Assembly (NCBI GenBank): GCA_900215285.1
Contig: OCMG01000004.1
Span: 1,658,001 to 1,722,000 of the forward strand
Origin: Ensifer adhaerens
GTDB lineage: Bacteria > Pseudomonadota > Alphaproteobacteria > Rhizobiales > Rhizobiaceae
Direction of reading: 5' to 3'
Length of the DNA stretch: 64,000 nt
The notes under the pieces are model-generated. The model saw only the letters and a program-made list of their open reading frames with translations. It did not search any database and had not been told where the DNA came from. How positions within the stretch are numbered: position 1 is the first letter of the stretch; the number at the start of each line of letters is the position of its first letter. Below are positions 56,946 to 64,000 of the stretch, in pieces. The position numbers and the translations under genes are program-made.

Positions 56946-58199
56946 ATGAACAGACATGGAAAATCGAATACCGATGCGTCGCAAGGATGGGTGACGGGTG
57001 CACTGGCTCTCTCTGCATTGCTGGCCTCGCTCGGCACCAGCATCGCCAACATCGCCTTGCCGGCGCTTGCGCAGGCGTTCCAAGCGCCCTTCACCGAAGT
57101 GCAGGCTGTCGTCGTCGCCTATCTTGCTACGCTCACCGTTTCCGTGGTCGTCGCGGGGCGACTTGGCGATCGTTTCGGGCTCAGGCGTGTGCTGATGGCC
57201 GGGCTCGCGCTGTTCGCGGCTGCATCGCTTTCCTGTGCGGTTGCGCCGGACCTGCGCTTCCTGATTGGCGCGCGCGCAGTACAGGGCGTAGGTGCGGCGA
57301 TCCTGATGACGCTGTCGATGGCGCTCATGCGCGAATTGGCCAGCGAGGACCGGATGGGTCGGGCGATGGGTCTGCTTGGCACCATCTCCGCTTTGGGGAC
57401 TGCGCTCGGGCCGTCGCTCGGCGGGCTTTTGCTGCCGCTTGCCGGATGGCGAGGAATTTTCTGGGTTCAGGTCCCTCTGGCGGTTCTGGCTCTGCTGTTG
57501 ACCATCTTTCTGTTGCCCGCCGATGAGCACAAGGCGAAGGCGCGTGCGCCCTCGCTTCTGGCTGTGCTGAACCATCGCCTTGTGCCAAACCTCGCGGTCA
57601 ACTTCATCGTCGCGGCGGTGATGATGACAACGCTGGTCGTTGGCCCATTCTTTCTGGGCATGGCGCTCGGACTTCATCCGGGTGGTGTAGGTCTCGTGAT
57701 GACGGTTGGCCCCGCGATCTCCATCCTCGGAGGCGTTCCGGCAGGCAGGCTGGTCGATGGGTGGGGACGTGGCCGCGTGTTGATGCTCGGCCTTGGCCTA
57801 CTCGTCGTCGGCGCTGTTCTTCTCGCCTTTCTGCCGGAGTTCGCAGGCGTGGCGGGCTATGTGGTCGCGATTGCCGTGCTGACGCCCGGCTATCAGCTGT
57901 TCCAGGCAGCCAACAACACGCAGGTTCTGGCCCATGTCGCCAGAAATGCGCGGGGAACGGTGTCGGGCCTGCTCAGCCTGTCCCGCAATGCGGGGCTGAT
58001 TGCGGGCGCGTCGCTCATGGGCGCGGTCTTTGCGTTTGGCGTCGGCCGGACGGATATCGCGAGCGCCAGTGCCTCTGCCATTGCAGGCGGCATGCGAATG
58101 ACGTTTCTCTTGGCTGCAGGTCTGATGGGCGCTGCCATGTTGTTGCACGCAATGATGCGCCACCATGCTGCGACACCGATAGAGCATCCAGACGTTTGA
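56946..58199 (+). CDS. MFS multidrug-type exporter
   Basis: 417 residues, about 12 membrane segments. Family signatures: IANIALPALAQAF in TM1, GRLGDRFGLRRVLMAGLALF (motif A) at about 71-90, RAVQGVGAAILMT (motif B) and LGTALGPSLGGLLLPLAGWR (motif C of drug:H+ antiporters). It is under the MerR-type promoter just upstream. Substrate unknown; a drug or redox-active compound is plausible. Confidence 0.92.
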   Translation: MNRHGKSNTDASQGWVTGALALSALLASLGTSIANIALPALAQAFQAPFTEVQAVVVAYLATLTVSVVVAGRLGDRFGLRRVLMAGLALFAAASLSCAVAPDLRFLIGARAVQGVGAAILMTLSMALMRELASEDRMGRAMGLLGTISALGTALGPSLGGLLLPLAGWRGIFWVQVPLAVLALLLTIFLLPADEHKAKARAPSLLAVLNHRLVPNLAVNFIVAAVMMTTLVVGPFFLGMALGLHPGGVGLVMTVGPAISILGGVPAGRLVDGWGRGRVLMLGLGLLVVGAVLLAFLPEFAGVAGYVVAIAVLTPGYQLFQAANNTQVLAHVARNARGTVSGLLSLSRNAGLIAGASLMGAVFAFGVGRTDIASASASAIAGGMRMTFLLAAGLMGAAMLLHAMMRHHAATPIEHPDV

Positions 58200-58208
58200 A
58201 CCGGTGGT

Positions 58209-58484
58209 CTACTTCAAATAAGCCCTGACGACATCCACCAGTTCGCCTGCCGCCTCGTTCCGATCGGGCTGCGTCAGGTCCGGGGCGGCGAGGTGGTGGT
58301 GGATGTGATCTTCAATCACCTCGGCCATCAGGCCGTTGACGGCGCCGCGGATGCCGGCGATGAGCTGCATGACTTCGGCGCAGCCCTTTTCCTCTTCCAG
58401 CATGCGCTCGACGGCGTCCATCTGGCCGCGCAGGCGGCGGACGCGGTTGATCAGTTTCTGCTTTTCGCGGATCGTATGGGTCAT
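58209..58484 (-). CDS. dmeR: RcnR/DmeR-type Ni/Co-sensing repressor (CsoR/FrmR family)
   Basis: 91 residues, all-helical: HTIREKQKLINRVRRLRGQM, ERMLEEEKGCAEVMQLIAGI and RGAVNGLMAEVIEDHIHHHL. The Ni/Co ligand set of RcnR (H3, C35, H60, H64) is exactly present, which separates it from copper-type CsoR. It lies 38 bases downstream of dmeF and should bind the G-tract operator at 59558-59571. Confidence 0.9.
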   Translation of the reverse strand: MTHTIREKQKLINRVRRLRGQMDAVERMLEEEKGCAEVMQLIAGIRGAVNGLMAEVIEDHIHHHLAAPDLTQPDRNEAAGELVDVVRAYLK

Positions 58485-58522
58485 GTCTCAGGGCCTTGAT
58501 GCCGCGCCATGATTTTCATGTT

Positions 58523-59539
58523 TCACGCTGCGTGGGCTTCCACCTCGACCGTCACATGCGACAGATCGTGGATCACTGCAAGCTTTTCGCGATAGTAGGA
58601 GGGCGCCTTGGGGTGATCCGCGAGGATGGAAACGATCGCGCCGTGGTGACCGGGGCCGAGCTGCCAGACATGCAGGTCAACGATGTCGGCGCCTTCGCGT
58701 GTGACGATCTGGCGAATTTCCTCCGGCAGGTCTTCATCCTCCGGCACGTAGTCGAGCAGGGTCGCCCCGGTGTCGCGGATCAGGCTCCATGACCAGTTGG
58801 CGATGACCAGCGAACCGACAACGCCCATGACCGGATCGAGCCAGGACCAACCGTAGAGACTACCGAGGGTCAGCGCCACGATGGCCAGCACAGAGGTGAA
58901 CGCGTCGGCAAGCACATGCACATAGGCGGCGCGGAGGTTCTGGTCCTTGCCGCCGTGGCCGTGATGATCGTGACCTCCATCATGGTGGTCATGGCCATGA
59001 TCGTGCCCGTGAGAATGACCATGATGGTGATGATCGTCCTTCAGGAGCCAGGCGCAGACGAGGTTTACGGCGAGACCGAGGACGGCGATCAGGATCGCTT
59101 CGCGGAAGTTGATCGCAACGGGCGCGCGCAGTCGCATGACGCTTTCCCATGCAATCACCAGCGCGATCATCGCCAGCACGATCGCGCTGGTGAAGCCGGC
59201 GAGATCGCCGAGCTTGCCGGTGCCGAAGGTGAAGCGCGGGTTTGTCGCATGACGGCGGGCGTAGAAATAGGCAAGCGCAGCAATCAGCATGGCCGCCGCG
59301 TGCGTCGACATATGCCAGCCATCGGCCACCAGCGCCATGGAGCCGTAGACGTTCCCCGCGACGATCTCGATCACCATCATCGTGGCTGTGACCGCAATGA
59401 CGATCCAGGTTCGCTTCTCGTTTCGCTGATGCGCCTCGCCGAGGAAGACGTGGTCGTGATGTGCGGGCAGGGCGTCAGAACGGTGGTGGTGACCCGTGTG
59501 ATCGCCATGGGGATGTGGATGGAAGTGGTCGCCGCTCAT
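58523..59539 (-). CDS. dmeF: DmeF-type cation-diffusion facilitator (Ni/Co efflux)
   Basis: 338 residues. A His-rich N-terminus (GDHFHPHPHGDHTGHHH) precedes six membrane segments with metal-site motifs VADGWHMSTHAAAM (HxxxD-like in TM2) and HVLADAFTSVLAI (TM5). A long His/Asp loop between TM4 and TM5 (DDHHHHGHSHGHDHGHDHH) is typical of DmeF. Pumps Co2+/Ni2+ out of the cytosol. The start at 59539 has GGAG upstream; a longer frame start is not supported. Confidence 0.93.
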   Translation of the reverse strand: MSGDHFHPHPHGDHTGHHHRSDALPAHHDHVFLGEAHQRNEKRTWIVIAVTATMMVIEIVAGNVYGSMALVADGWHMSTHAAAMLIAALAYFYARRHATNPRFTFGTGKLGDLAGFTSAIVLAMIALVIAWESVMRLRAPVAINFREAILIAVLGLAVNLVCAWLLKDDHHHHGHSHGHDHGHDHHDGGHDHHGHGGKDQNLRAAYVHVLADAFTSVLAIVALTLGSLYGWSWLDPVMGVVGSLVIANWSWSLIRDTGATLLDYVPEDEDLPEEIRQIVTREGADIVDLHVWQLGPGHHGAIVSILADHPKAPSYYREKLAVIHDLSHVTVEVEAHAA

Positions 59540-59555
59540 TGTGGCATCTCCTATT

Positions 59556-59571
59556 ATTATAGGGGGGTATA
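59556..59571 (-). promoter_or_regulatory. G6-tract DmeR/RcnR-type operator over the dmeF -10 box
   Basis: TATA-GGGGGG-TATA (59558-59571), close to the RcnR site plan of a G/C tract flanked by inverted AT arms. On the minus strand a TATAAT -10 element (59556-59561) overlaps it, 17 bases before the dmeF ATG. The -35 is not evident. Confidence 0.75.
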
Positions 59572-59626
59572 CTATATTGAGCGGGAGCGAACAAGGATCG
59601 CACCGTCTTTCCGTACAAACGCGAAA

Positions 59627-59647
59627 TCCCCGGCAGATTGCCGGGGA
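59627..59647 (-). terminator. Terminator-like hairpin after the serine hydrolase gene
   Basis: TCCCCGGCA (59627-59635), loop GAT, TGCCGGGGA (59639-59647): a perfect 9-bp stem, followed on the minus strand by TTTCGCGTTTG. It separates the serine hydrolase gene from the dmeF promoter. Confidence 0.7.
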
Positions 59648-59702
59648 CCGACGGGCCATCACATGGATGGGGTTTGAGGTGTCTGACGACCTGCGGGCCT
59701 TT

Positions 59703-60893
59703 TCAGACGCCGTTTTTCATCCAGCGATAGACATTGGTTTCCATCTCCAGGAAGCCACCGACGGAGGCGGGGTCGGCGAAGGGAAGGATCTGGGTTGCCC
59801 AGTATCCGCCGATACCGTTCTGGCGGTCGATCCAGTAATAGAGGTTGGCAAGGCCCGCCCAGGCGAGCGCCCCGGCAGGGCGGCCCGTGGGGGCCTCCTC
59901 GTCATTGATCATGAAGGTCAGGCCCCAGCTTTTCGGCATGCCGGGGAAGAATTCCGCATAGTTGGAAAGCGTCGGGATAACGCCGGGAAGCCCCTTGATC
60001 TTCATCTCGCCCAGGCCGTTCTGTGCCGCCATGGCGACCGTTTCCGGTCTCAGAACCTGACCATTCGGTCCGGCGCCGTCGTTCAGCCACATGCGGATGA
60101 ATTTCGCGTAGTCGAGCGCGGTCGAATGCAGGCCATGGCCGCCCATATGGACCTCCGGCATCTGATCCAGCAGGAATTCGTCGTCCGGAACGAGCTTGCC
60201 GGCCGGGTTCCGGTTATGCATGGTGACGTAGCGTTCGCTCATCGAAGGCGTCATGGTGAAGGCGCTGTCTTCCATGCCCAGCGGTTCGAACACGCCCTCC
60301 TGCATCAGCTGGCCCAGACGCTTGCCGGTGATGCCCTCGCAGACGAGGCCGGCCCAGTCGATATTGGTGCCGTATTCCCAGGCCGTGCCCGGGTCGAACA
60401 GCATGGGCGTGGTCAGCGATTTCATCGTGGCGGTGATGACGCTGGGCTGACCTTGCTCCTTGGCAAGGCGATTATAGGTTTCGTTGAAGAAGTCGTAGGC
60501 GAAACCGCCCTGATGCAGCAGAAGCTGCCGTGTCGTGACATCGGACTTCGGCGCGCGCAGGCGCGGTTCGCCGTTCGTCTCGAAGCCTTCGATCACCTGG
60601 AGTTCGCCGATGGCCGGCGCATACTCCCTGGCCGGCGCATCGAGGTCGAGCTTGCCCTGCTCATAGAGCTGGAGGCAAACCGTGCCGGTGATGGCCTTGG
60701 TGGTCGAGAAGATGGCGCAGACGCTGTCCGGCGTCATCGGCTCGTCGCGGCCCAGTCGCCGCGAGCCGGCGGCTCCGGCGTAGATCGTTTCGTTGCGGTC
60801 CGTGATGGCTGCTGCGACCCCGGGCACGCCGGGATTGCCTGCGACCGCATTCTGCAGAACACCATCCAACGTTGATTTCAAATCGCGATTCAT
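59703..60893 (-). CDS. Serine hydrolase of the beta-lactamase/esterase (class C-like) family
   Basis: 396 residues. Catalytic SxxK is in [12 protein letters not shown] (near residue 68), YxN as [10 protein letters not shown], and the C-terminal part has [14 protein letters not shown]. No signal peptide, so cytosolic; more likely an esterase (EstB-like) than an antibiotic-degrading enzyme. The start at 60893 has GGAGGAG six bases upstream. Divergent from an AraC regulator gene 218 bases away that may control it. Confidence 0.9.
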   Translation of the reverse strand: MNRDLKSTLDGVLQNAVAGNPGVPGVAAAITDRNETIYAGAAGSRRLGRDEPMTPDSVCAIFSTTKAITGTVCLQLYEQGKLDLDAPAREYAPAIGELQVIEGFETNGEPRLRAPKSDVTTRQLLLHQGGFAYDFFNETYNRLAKEQGQPSVITATMKSLTTPMLFDPGTAWEYGTNIDWAGLVCEGITGKRLGQLMQEGVFEPLGMEDSAFTMTPSMSERYVTMHNRNPAGKLVPDDEFLLDQMPEVHMGGHGLHSTALDYAKFIRMWLNDGAGPNGQVLRPETVAMAAQNGLGEMKIKGLPGVIPTLSNYAEFFPGMPKSWGLTFMINDEEAPTGRPAGALAWAGLANLYYWIDRQNGIGGYWATQILPFADPASVGGFLEMETNVYRWMKNGV

Positions 60894-61111
60894 CGATCTC
60901 TCCTCCAAGTTCACAACCGCATATCCTCCGGGTGCGGTTGACCGTGAAAATAGCCAGTGTCGTTCTGAGCGCACGTCGGAAACCGGAAACGGCTATCGGA
61001 AATCGGCGGATTTGATACATTCAATTTCCGCAGCGTATTTGCGGAGGCGGCTGGACGAGGTCAGATGGCGGCTGCTTTCGCTCTGGAGGTAAGAGGCAAG
61101 GGAGGAAATGC

Positions 61112-62113
61112 ATGCTGGAGAATGTGCTTCTTTACGACGCGCAGGGAAAACCGATCCAACAGAAACACAAGATTGCCTCCCATGATTGGGACGAGATCAA
61201 GGACTGGTCGAGCAAAGTCTACATGCCGTACGATGTGTCTCCGACGGGCAAGGTGGGGTCGCCCGATTCCACCATGCGGTCGGCAGAGATCGGCCGCATT
61301 ACGCTGACGCGCTTTGCTTACGGGATTCCCGTCAATATCAAGGACTGGGACATGGATTCCGGCAATGCCGTTGTCCTGACCACGGTGGGCGGGCAGGCGC
61401 GCCACAAACTGACGGGTAACGACGCCGTGGAGACCGGCTATGGCGAAAGTTTCGTCGTCGATTGCTCGCGTACCGACTATGATGTGGACTTCAACCCGGA
61501 TCACCTGCAGGTCAACCTGACGATCCCGCATCAGGTTCTCGAGCAGGTCTGCCAGGACCTGTTCGGCTTCGTGCCCGACGACCGCCTGTGGCAGTTCAAG
61601 ACCGGTCTTGGCGGGCGCGGTTCAAGCTGGATGGCGCTTCTGGAATACATGTCGCGCTGCATCGCCGAAGCGCCGGACCAGATCGCCCGGAGCCGCGTCG
61701 GCCGGCATCTGGAGCAGACGATCTGCGTTCATCTTCTGAACGAATGGGCCAACCGCGCCGGCATCGATCTTGAAAACCCATCCCACACGCTTGCGCCGCG
61801 CACGGTGCGCCGGGCGGAAGCCTTCATGGCGGAGAATGCCGCCAATGTGCCCTCGATGACAGACGTCGCGCGGGCCGCGGGTGTCAGTCTGCGCAGCCTT
61901 ACCGAGGCCTTCAGGCAGTTTCGGGGCTATACACCCAGCCACTTCCTGAGAGAACAACGCCTGCAAGGCGCCCGTCATGCTCTGCTTGCCGCCGGACGGG
62001 AAGGCCGGGTGGCGGAGATTGCAAACGTCTGGGGCTTCATCAACATGGGCGACTTCGCACGGATATACAACGAAAGGTTCGGCGAATATCCTTCGCAGAC
62101 CCTTTCGCGGTGA
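61112..62113 (+). CDS. AraC-family regulator (AraC-binding-like sensor domain)
   Basis: 333 residues. The N-terminal ligand-binding region (about 45-190) is of the AraC_binding_2 type (GRITLTRFAYGIPVNI). The C-terminal AraC helix-turn-helix spans about 235-330: SMTDVARAAGVSLRSLTEAF, RGYTPSHFLREQRLQGARH, VAEIANVWGFINMGDFARIY. Probably regulates the divergent serine hydrolase gene. The inducer is unknown. Confidence 0.92.
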   Translation: MLENVLLYDAQGKPIQQKHKIASHDWDEIKDWSSKVYMPYDVSPTGKVGSPDSTMRSAEIGRITLTRFAYGIPVNIKDWDMDSGNAVVLTTVGGQARHKLTGNDAVETGYGESFVVDCSRTDYDVDFNPDHLQVNLTIPHQVLEQVCQDLFGFVPDDRLWQFKTGLGGRGSSWMALLEYMSRCIAEAPDQIARSRVGRHLEQTICVHLLNEWANRAGIDLENPSHTLAPRTVRRAEAFMAENAANVPSMTDVARAAGVSLRSLTEAFRQFRGYTPSHFLREQRLQGARHALLAAGREGRVAEIANVWGFINMGDFARIYNERFGEYPSQTLSR

Positions 62114-62133
62114 CGCGCGGCTTGTCGGCGCGG

Positions 62134-62880
62134 TTACGCCGACAGCTTGGCCATGACTTCGTCCGACACTTCGAAGTTCGAGTAGACGTTCTGCACGTCA
62201 TCATCGTCTTCGAGGTTGTCGATGAGCTTCATCAGCGACTGGGCTTTTTCTTCATCGACCGGAATCGTGTTCTGCGGCTTCCAGACGGACTTCACCGTTT
62301 CGGCTTCACCGAGAACGGCTTCGAGCGCCTTGGCGACTTCGTTCGTGTCCTCGAAGCCGCAATAGATCGTGTGGCCGTCTTCGGTCGTCTCGACATCCTC
62401 GGCACCGGCTTCGATGGCCGCTTCCATCACCTTGTCGGCATCGCCAACGGAGGCCTTGTAGGTGATTTCGCCGACGCGGTCGAAGGAGAACGAGACCGAG
62501 CCCGTTTCACCGAGTGCTCCGCCGGCCTTGGTGAAGAGCGAGCGGACGTTGGAGGCGGTGCGGTTTCGGTTATCCGTCAGCGCTTCCACGATGACGGCGA
62601 CGCCGCCGGGGCCATAGCCTTCATAGCGAACTTCATCATAGTTCTCGCCATCGGCGCCCGCTGCCTTCTTGATGGCGCGGTCGATATTGTCCTTGGGCAT
62701 GGACTGCGCCTTGGCGTTCTGGATCGCCAGACGCAGGCGGGCGTTCATGGCCGGGTCCGGCAGACCGGCCTTGGCGGCAACGGTGATTTCGCGCGCGAGC
62801 TTGGAGAAGAGCTTGGACCGAACGCTGTCCTGCTTGCCCTTGCGATGCATGATGTTCTTGAACTGTGAATGGCCAGCCAT
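62134..62880 (-). CDS. yebC: YebC/PmpR-family regulatory/translation protein
   Basis: 248 residues, full length: [59 protein letters not shown] and the acidic C-terminal [16 protein letters not shown]. YebC proteins act as regulators and as ribosome-associated factors relieving stalls at proline stretches. In many proteobacteria yebC is next to ruvC; here about 9.4 kb of other genes separate them. Confidence 0.96.
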   Translation of the reverse strand: MAGHSQFKNIMHRKGKQDSVRSKLFSKLAREITVAAKAGLPDPAMNARLRLAIQNAKAQSMPKDNIDRAIKKAAGADGENYDEVRYEGYGPGGVAVIVEALTDNRNRTASNVRSLFTKAGGALGETGSVSFSFDRVGEITYKASVGDADKVMEAAIEAGAEDVETTEDGHTIYCGFEDTNEVAKALEAVLGEAETVKSVWKPQNTIPVDEEKAQSLMKLIDNLEDDDDVQNVYSNFEVSDEVMAKLSA

Positions 62881-63031
62881 GGCACCCCTATGCGTATTTC
62901 ATCAGGAATTTTCGAGATTTTGGCGCCTTATAAGGATTTTGAGGCGCTTCGTCCAGATGTGGAACCATTTCGTGCGGTCGTGGATTAACCGGGTGACATT
63001 GACCCCCGCCACAACGTGAAAGGACATGACG

Positions 63032-63535
63032 ATGGTAAGCCTCTCGACTGCCAACAAGGATCCGGAAAAGCTGATCTGGGACGAACTCGACCGCGTGACC
63101 GCCGGTATGCTCGGTCTCAAGGGCGAAAGCTTCGACCTGCAGCCGATGGCGCCGAATCTGGACATCGCCACCAAGTCGATCTGGTTCTACACCCGCAAGA
63201 ACAGCGATCTGGTGCGTTCGATCGGACCCGGCTCGGAAGCGCTCTTTGTCGTTGTTGGCAAGGACCATGACTTCCACGCGGTCCTGAAGGGCACAATCGA
63301 GGTGAATTACGACCGGGCCCGTATCGAGGAATACTGGAGCTCGGTCGTCGAGGCCTGGTATCACGATGGCAAGGACGATCCGGATCTCACCATGCTGCAG
63401 TTCCGCCCGCGCGAGTGCAGCTTCTGGGCCTCGACCGGCAACCTGCTCACCTTCGGCTGGGAGATTGCCAAGGCCAATCTCGATCCGGACAAGGAACCGG
63501 ATGTCGGCGTGCACAAGCACATCGCCTTTGTTTAA
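63032..63535 (+). CDS. Pyridoxamine 5'-phosphate oxidase-family (general stress protein 26-like) protein
   Basis: 167 residues. A split-barrel flavin-binding fold pattern: GMLGLKGESFDLQPMAPNLD, SIWFYTRKNSDLVRSI, ALFVVVGKDHDFHAVLKGTI, and EYWSSVVEAWYHDGKDDPDL typical of general-stress-protein-26 relatives. The exact activity is unknown; FMN or F420 binding is inferred. The start at 63032 has AAGGA seven bases upstream. Convergent with a chemoreceptor gene. Confidence 0.85.
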   Translation: MVSLSTANKDPEKLIWDELDRVTAGMLGLKGESFDLQPMAPNLDIATKSIWFYTRKNSDLVRSIGPGSEALFVVVGKDHDFHAVLKGTIEVNYDRARIEEYWSSVVEAWYHDGKDDPDLTMLQFRPRECSFWASTGNLLTFGWEIAKANLDPDKEPDVGVHKHIAFV

Positions 63536-63541
63536 CAAAAA

Positions 63542-63565
63542 GAGGCGGGGCTTCGGCCCCGCCTC
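63542..63565 (-). terminator. UUCG-type terminator between the PPOX-family gene and the mcp gene
   Basis: GAGGCGGGGC (63542-63551), loop TTCG, GCCCCGCCTC (63556-63565): a perfect 10-bp stem. On the minus strand it is followed by TTTTTGTT, so it ends the chemoreceptor transcript; on the plus strand the T-tract is weak but it may serve both. Confidence 0.9.
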
Positions 63566-63587
63566 CTTATCTCTGGAGGGTTGGTCG

Positions 63588-64000
63588 TCAGGCTGCGCGG
63601 CGGCCGCCTTGGGCGTGTTGAGCGCGACCGACTTTGAGTCGCGAGACCAGTTCGGCCAGATGAGTGGCCTCGGAAGCCAGCGAATGGCTGGCATTTGCAG
63701 TATTCGACACCATCGCTGCGTTCTGTTGTGTCATCTGGTCCATCTGGTTGACGGCGCTGTTGATCTCGCGAACGCCCGTTGCCTGTTCCTTGGCCGACTG
63801 CGCCACGTCCGAAATGAGGCTGGTAATGCCGGCGATTTCGCTCACGATCGTTTCCAGCGCGCGTCCGGTCTCGCCGACGAGGTTGACACCCTTGCCAACC
63901 TGATCGCTCGAGGTCGAGATCAACTGCTTGATCTCCTTGGCGGCATTGGCCGAGCGTTGTGCCAGTTCGCGCACTTCCTGTGCAACGACCGCAAAGCCCT
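63588..64000 (-). CDS. Methyl-accepting chemotaxis protein, C-terminal part (5' end beyond window)
   Basis: The visible 137 residues are the C-terminal half of a chemoreceptor signalling domain: [20 protein letters not shown] next to the tip, then KEIKQLISTSSDQVGKGV and the methylation-helix stretch [20 protein letters not shown]. The tail ends VGRAQHAQGGRRAA, with no CheR pentapeptide. The sensor part lies to the right of the window. Confidence 0.92.
   Translation of the reverse strand, partial: GFAVVAQEVRELAQRSANAAKEIKQLISTSSDQVGKGVNLVGETGRALETIVSEIAGITSLISDVAQSAKEQATGVREINSAVNQMDQMTQQNAAMVSNTANASHSLASEATHLAELVSRLKVGRAQHAQGGRRAA

Noticed and set aside
59541..60875. A 444-codon plus-strand frame opposite the serine hydrolase
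   Set aside because: Antisense to a gene with clear SxxK and YxN motifs; no motif of its own.
1..64000. rRNA, tRNA, insertion sequences and prophage genes
   Set aside because: Looked for in the gaps and among the proteins; no cloverleaf, transposase, integrase or phage structural gene was recognised.

Overview
The window reads as chromosomal DNA of a Rhizobiaceae-type alphaproteobacterium (Agrobacterium/Rhizobium/Ensifer relatives). The evidence is high GC, an Omp10-like lipoprotein, homospermidine synthase, a GapR/DUF2312 protein, a DUF1036 gene coupled to pyk, a cysteine-free L36, and rhizobial-type palindromic repeats. I see no rRNA, tRNA, CRISPR array or transposase. Almost all of the sequence is coding. 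Genus cannot be fixed from the sequence alone.

Layout. 1-2.7 kb: a minus-strand operon bufA-bufB-bufC-bufD. It encodes a small Cys-containing exported peptide, a DUF692/MNIO iron enzyme, a DUF2063 partner and a DoxX membrane protein, and matches the recently described copper-binding RiPP (bufferin) type. 2.9-11.8 kb: a threonine aldolase, then gltB and gltD (glutamate synthase), split by a vapBC toxin-antitoxin module and a ybjQ gene. 11.8-19.7 kb: envelope genes (SGNH-like protein, MltB-type transglycosylase, galU, beta-barrel protein, KpsF/KdsD isomerase, NfeD, SPFH protein). 20-28.5 kb: hemH, omp10, hss, then the operon pepF-pabB-pabC-yciI-DUF3445. Palindromic repeats are inserted in frame in pabB and pabC. 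28.6-36 kb: a sigma-54 response regulator, an M15/DUF882 protein, gapR, DUF1244, an N-formylglutamate amidohydrolase, DUF1036 and pyk. 36-44 kb: a lipid kinase, suhB, efp, a Sel1-repeat protein, a thiE-like gene, an ArsR regulator, two DUF465 genes, purEK and rpmJ. 44-48 kb: a TPR protein, an alpha/beta hydrolase and a MotA-like/OmpA-like channel pair. 47.9-52.8 kb: a ruvC-ruvA-ruvB-phosphoesterase-NUDIX-ybgC series with a second vapBC between ruvC and ruvA. 53-64 kb: a chemoreceptor, a luciferase-like oxidoreductase, a MerR regulator divergent from an MFS exporter with a SoxR-like box between them, a Ni/Co efflux pair (dmeF/dmeR) with a G6 operator, a serine hydrolase divergent from an AraC regulator, yebC, a PPOX-family protein and the end of a second chemoreceptor.

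The most notable system is the bufferin operon at the left edge; a strong hairpin between precursor and enzyme genes may set their ratio. Other points worth following are repeat-derived peptides inside two folate-pathway enzymes, two vapBC modules inside housekeeping operons with palindromic operators, a start codon buried in a perfect hairpin at 44.06 kb, and a SoxR-like operator served by a MerR protein that lacks the SoxR iron-sulfur cysteines.
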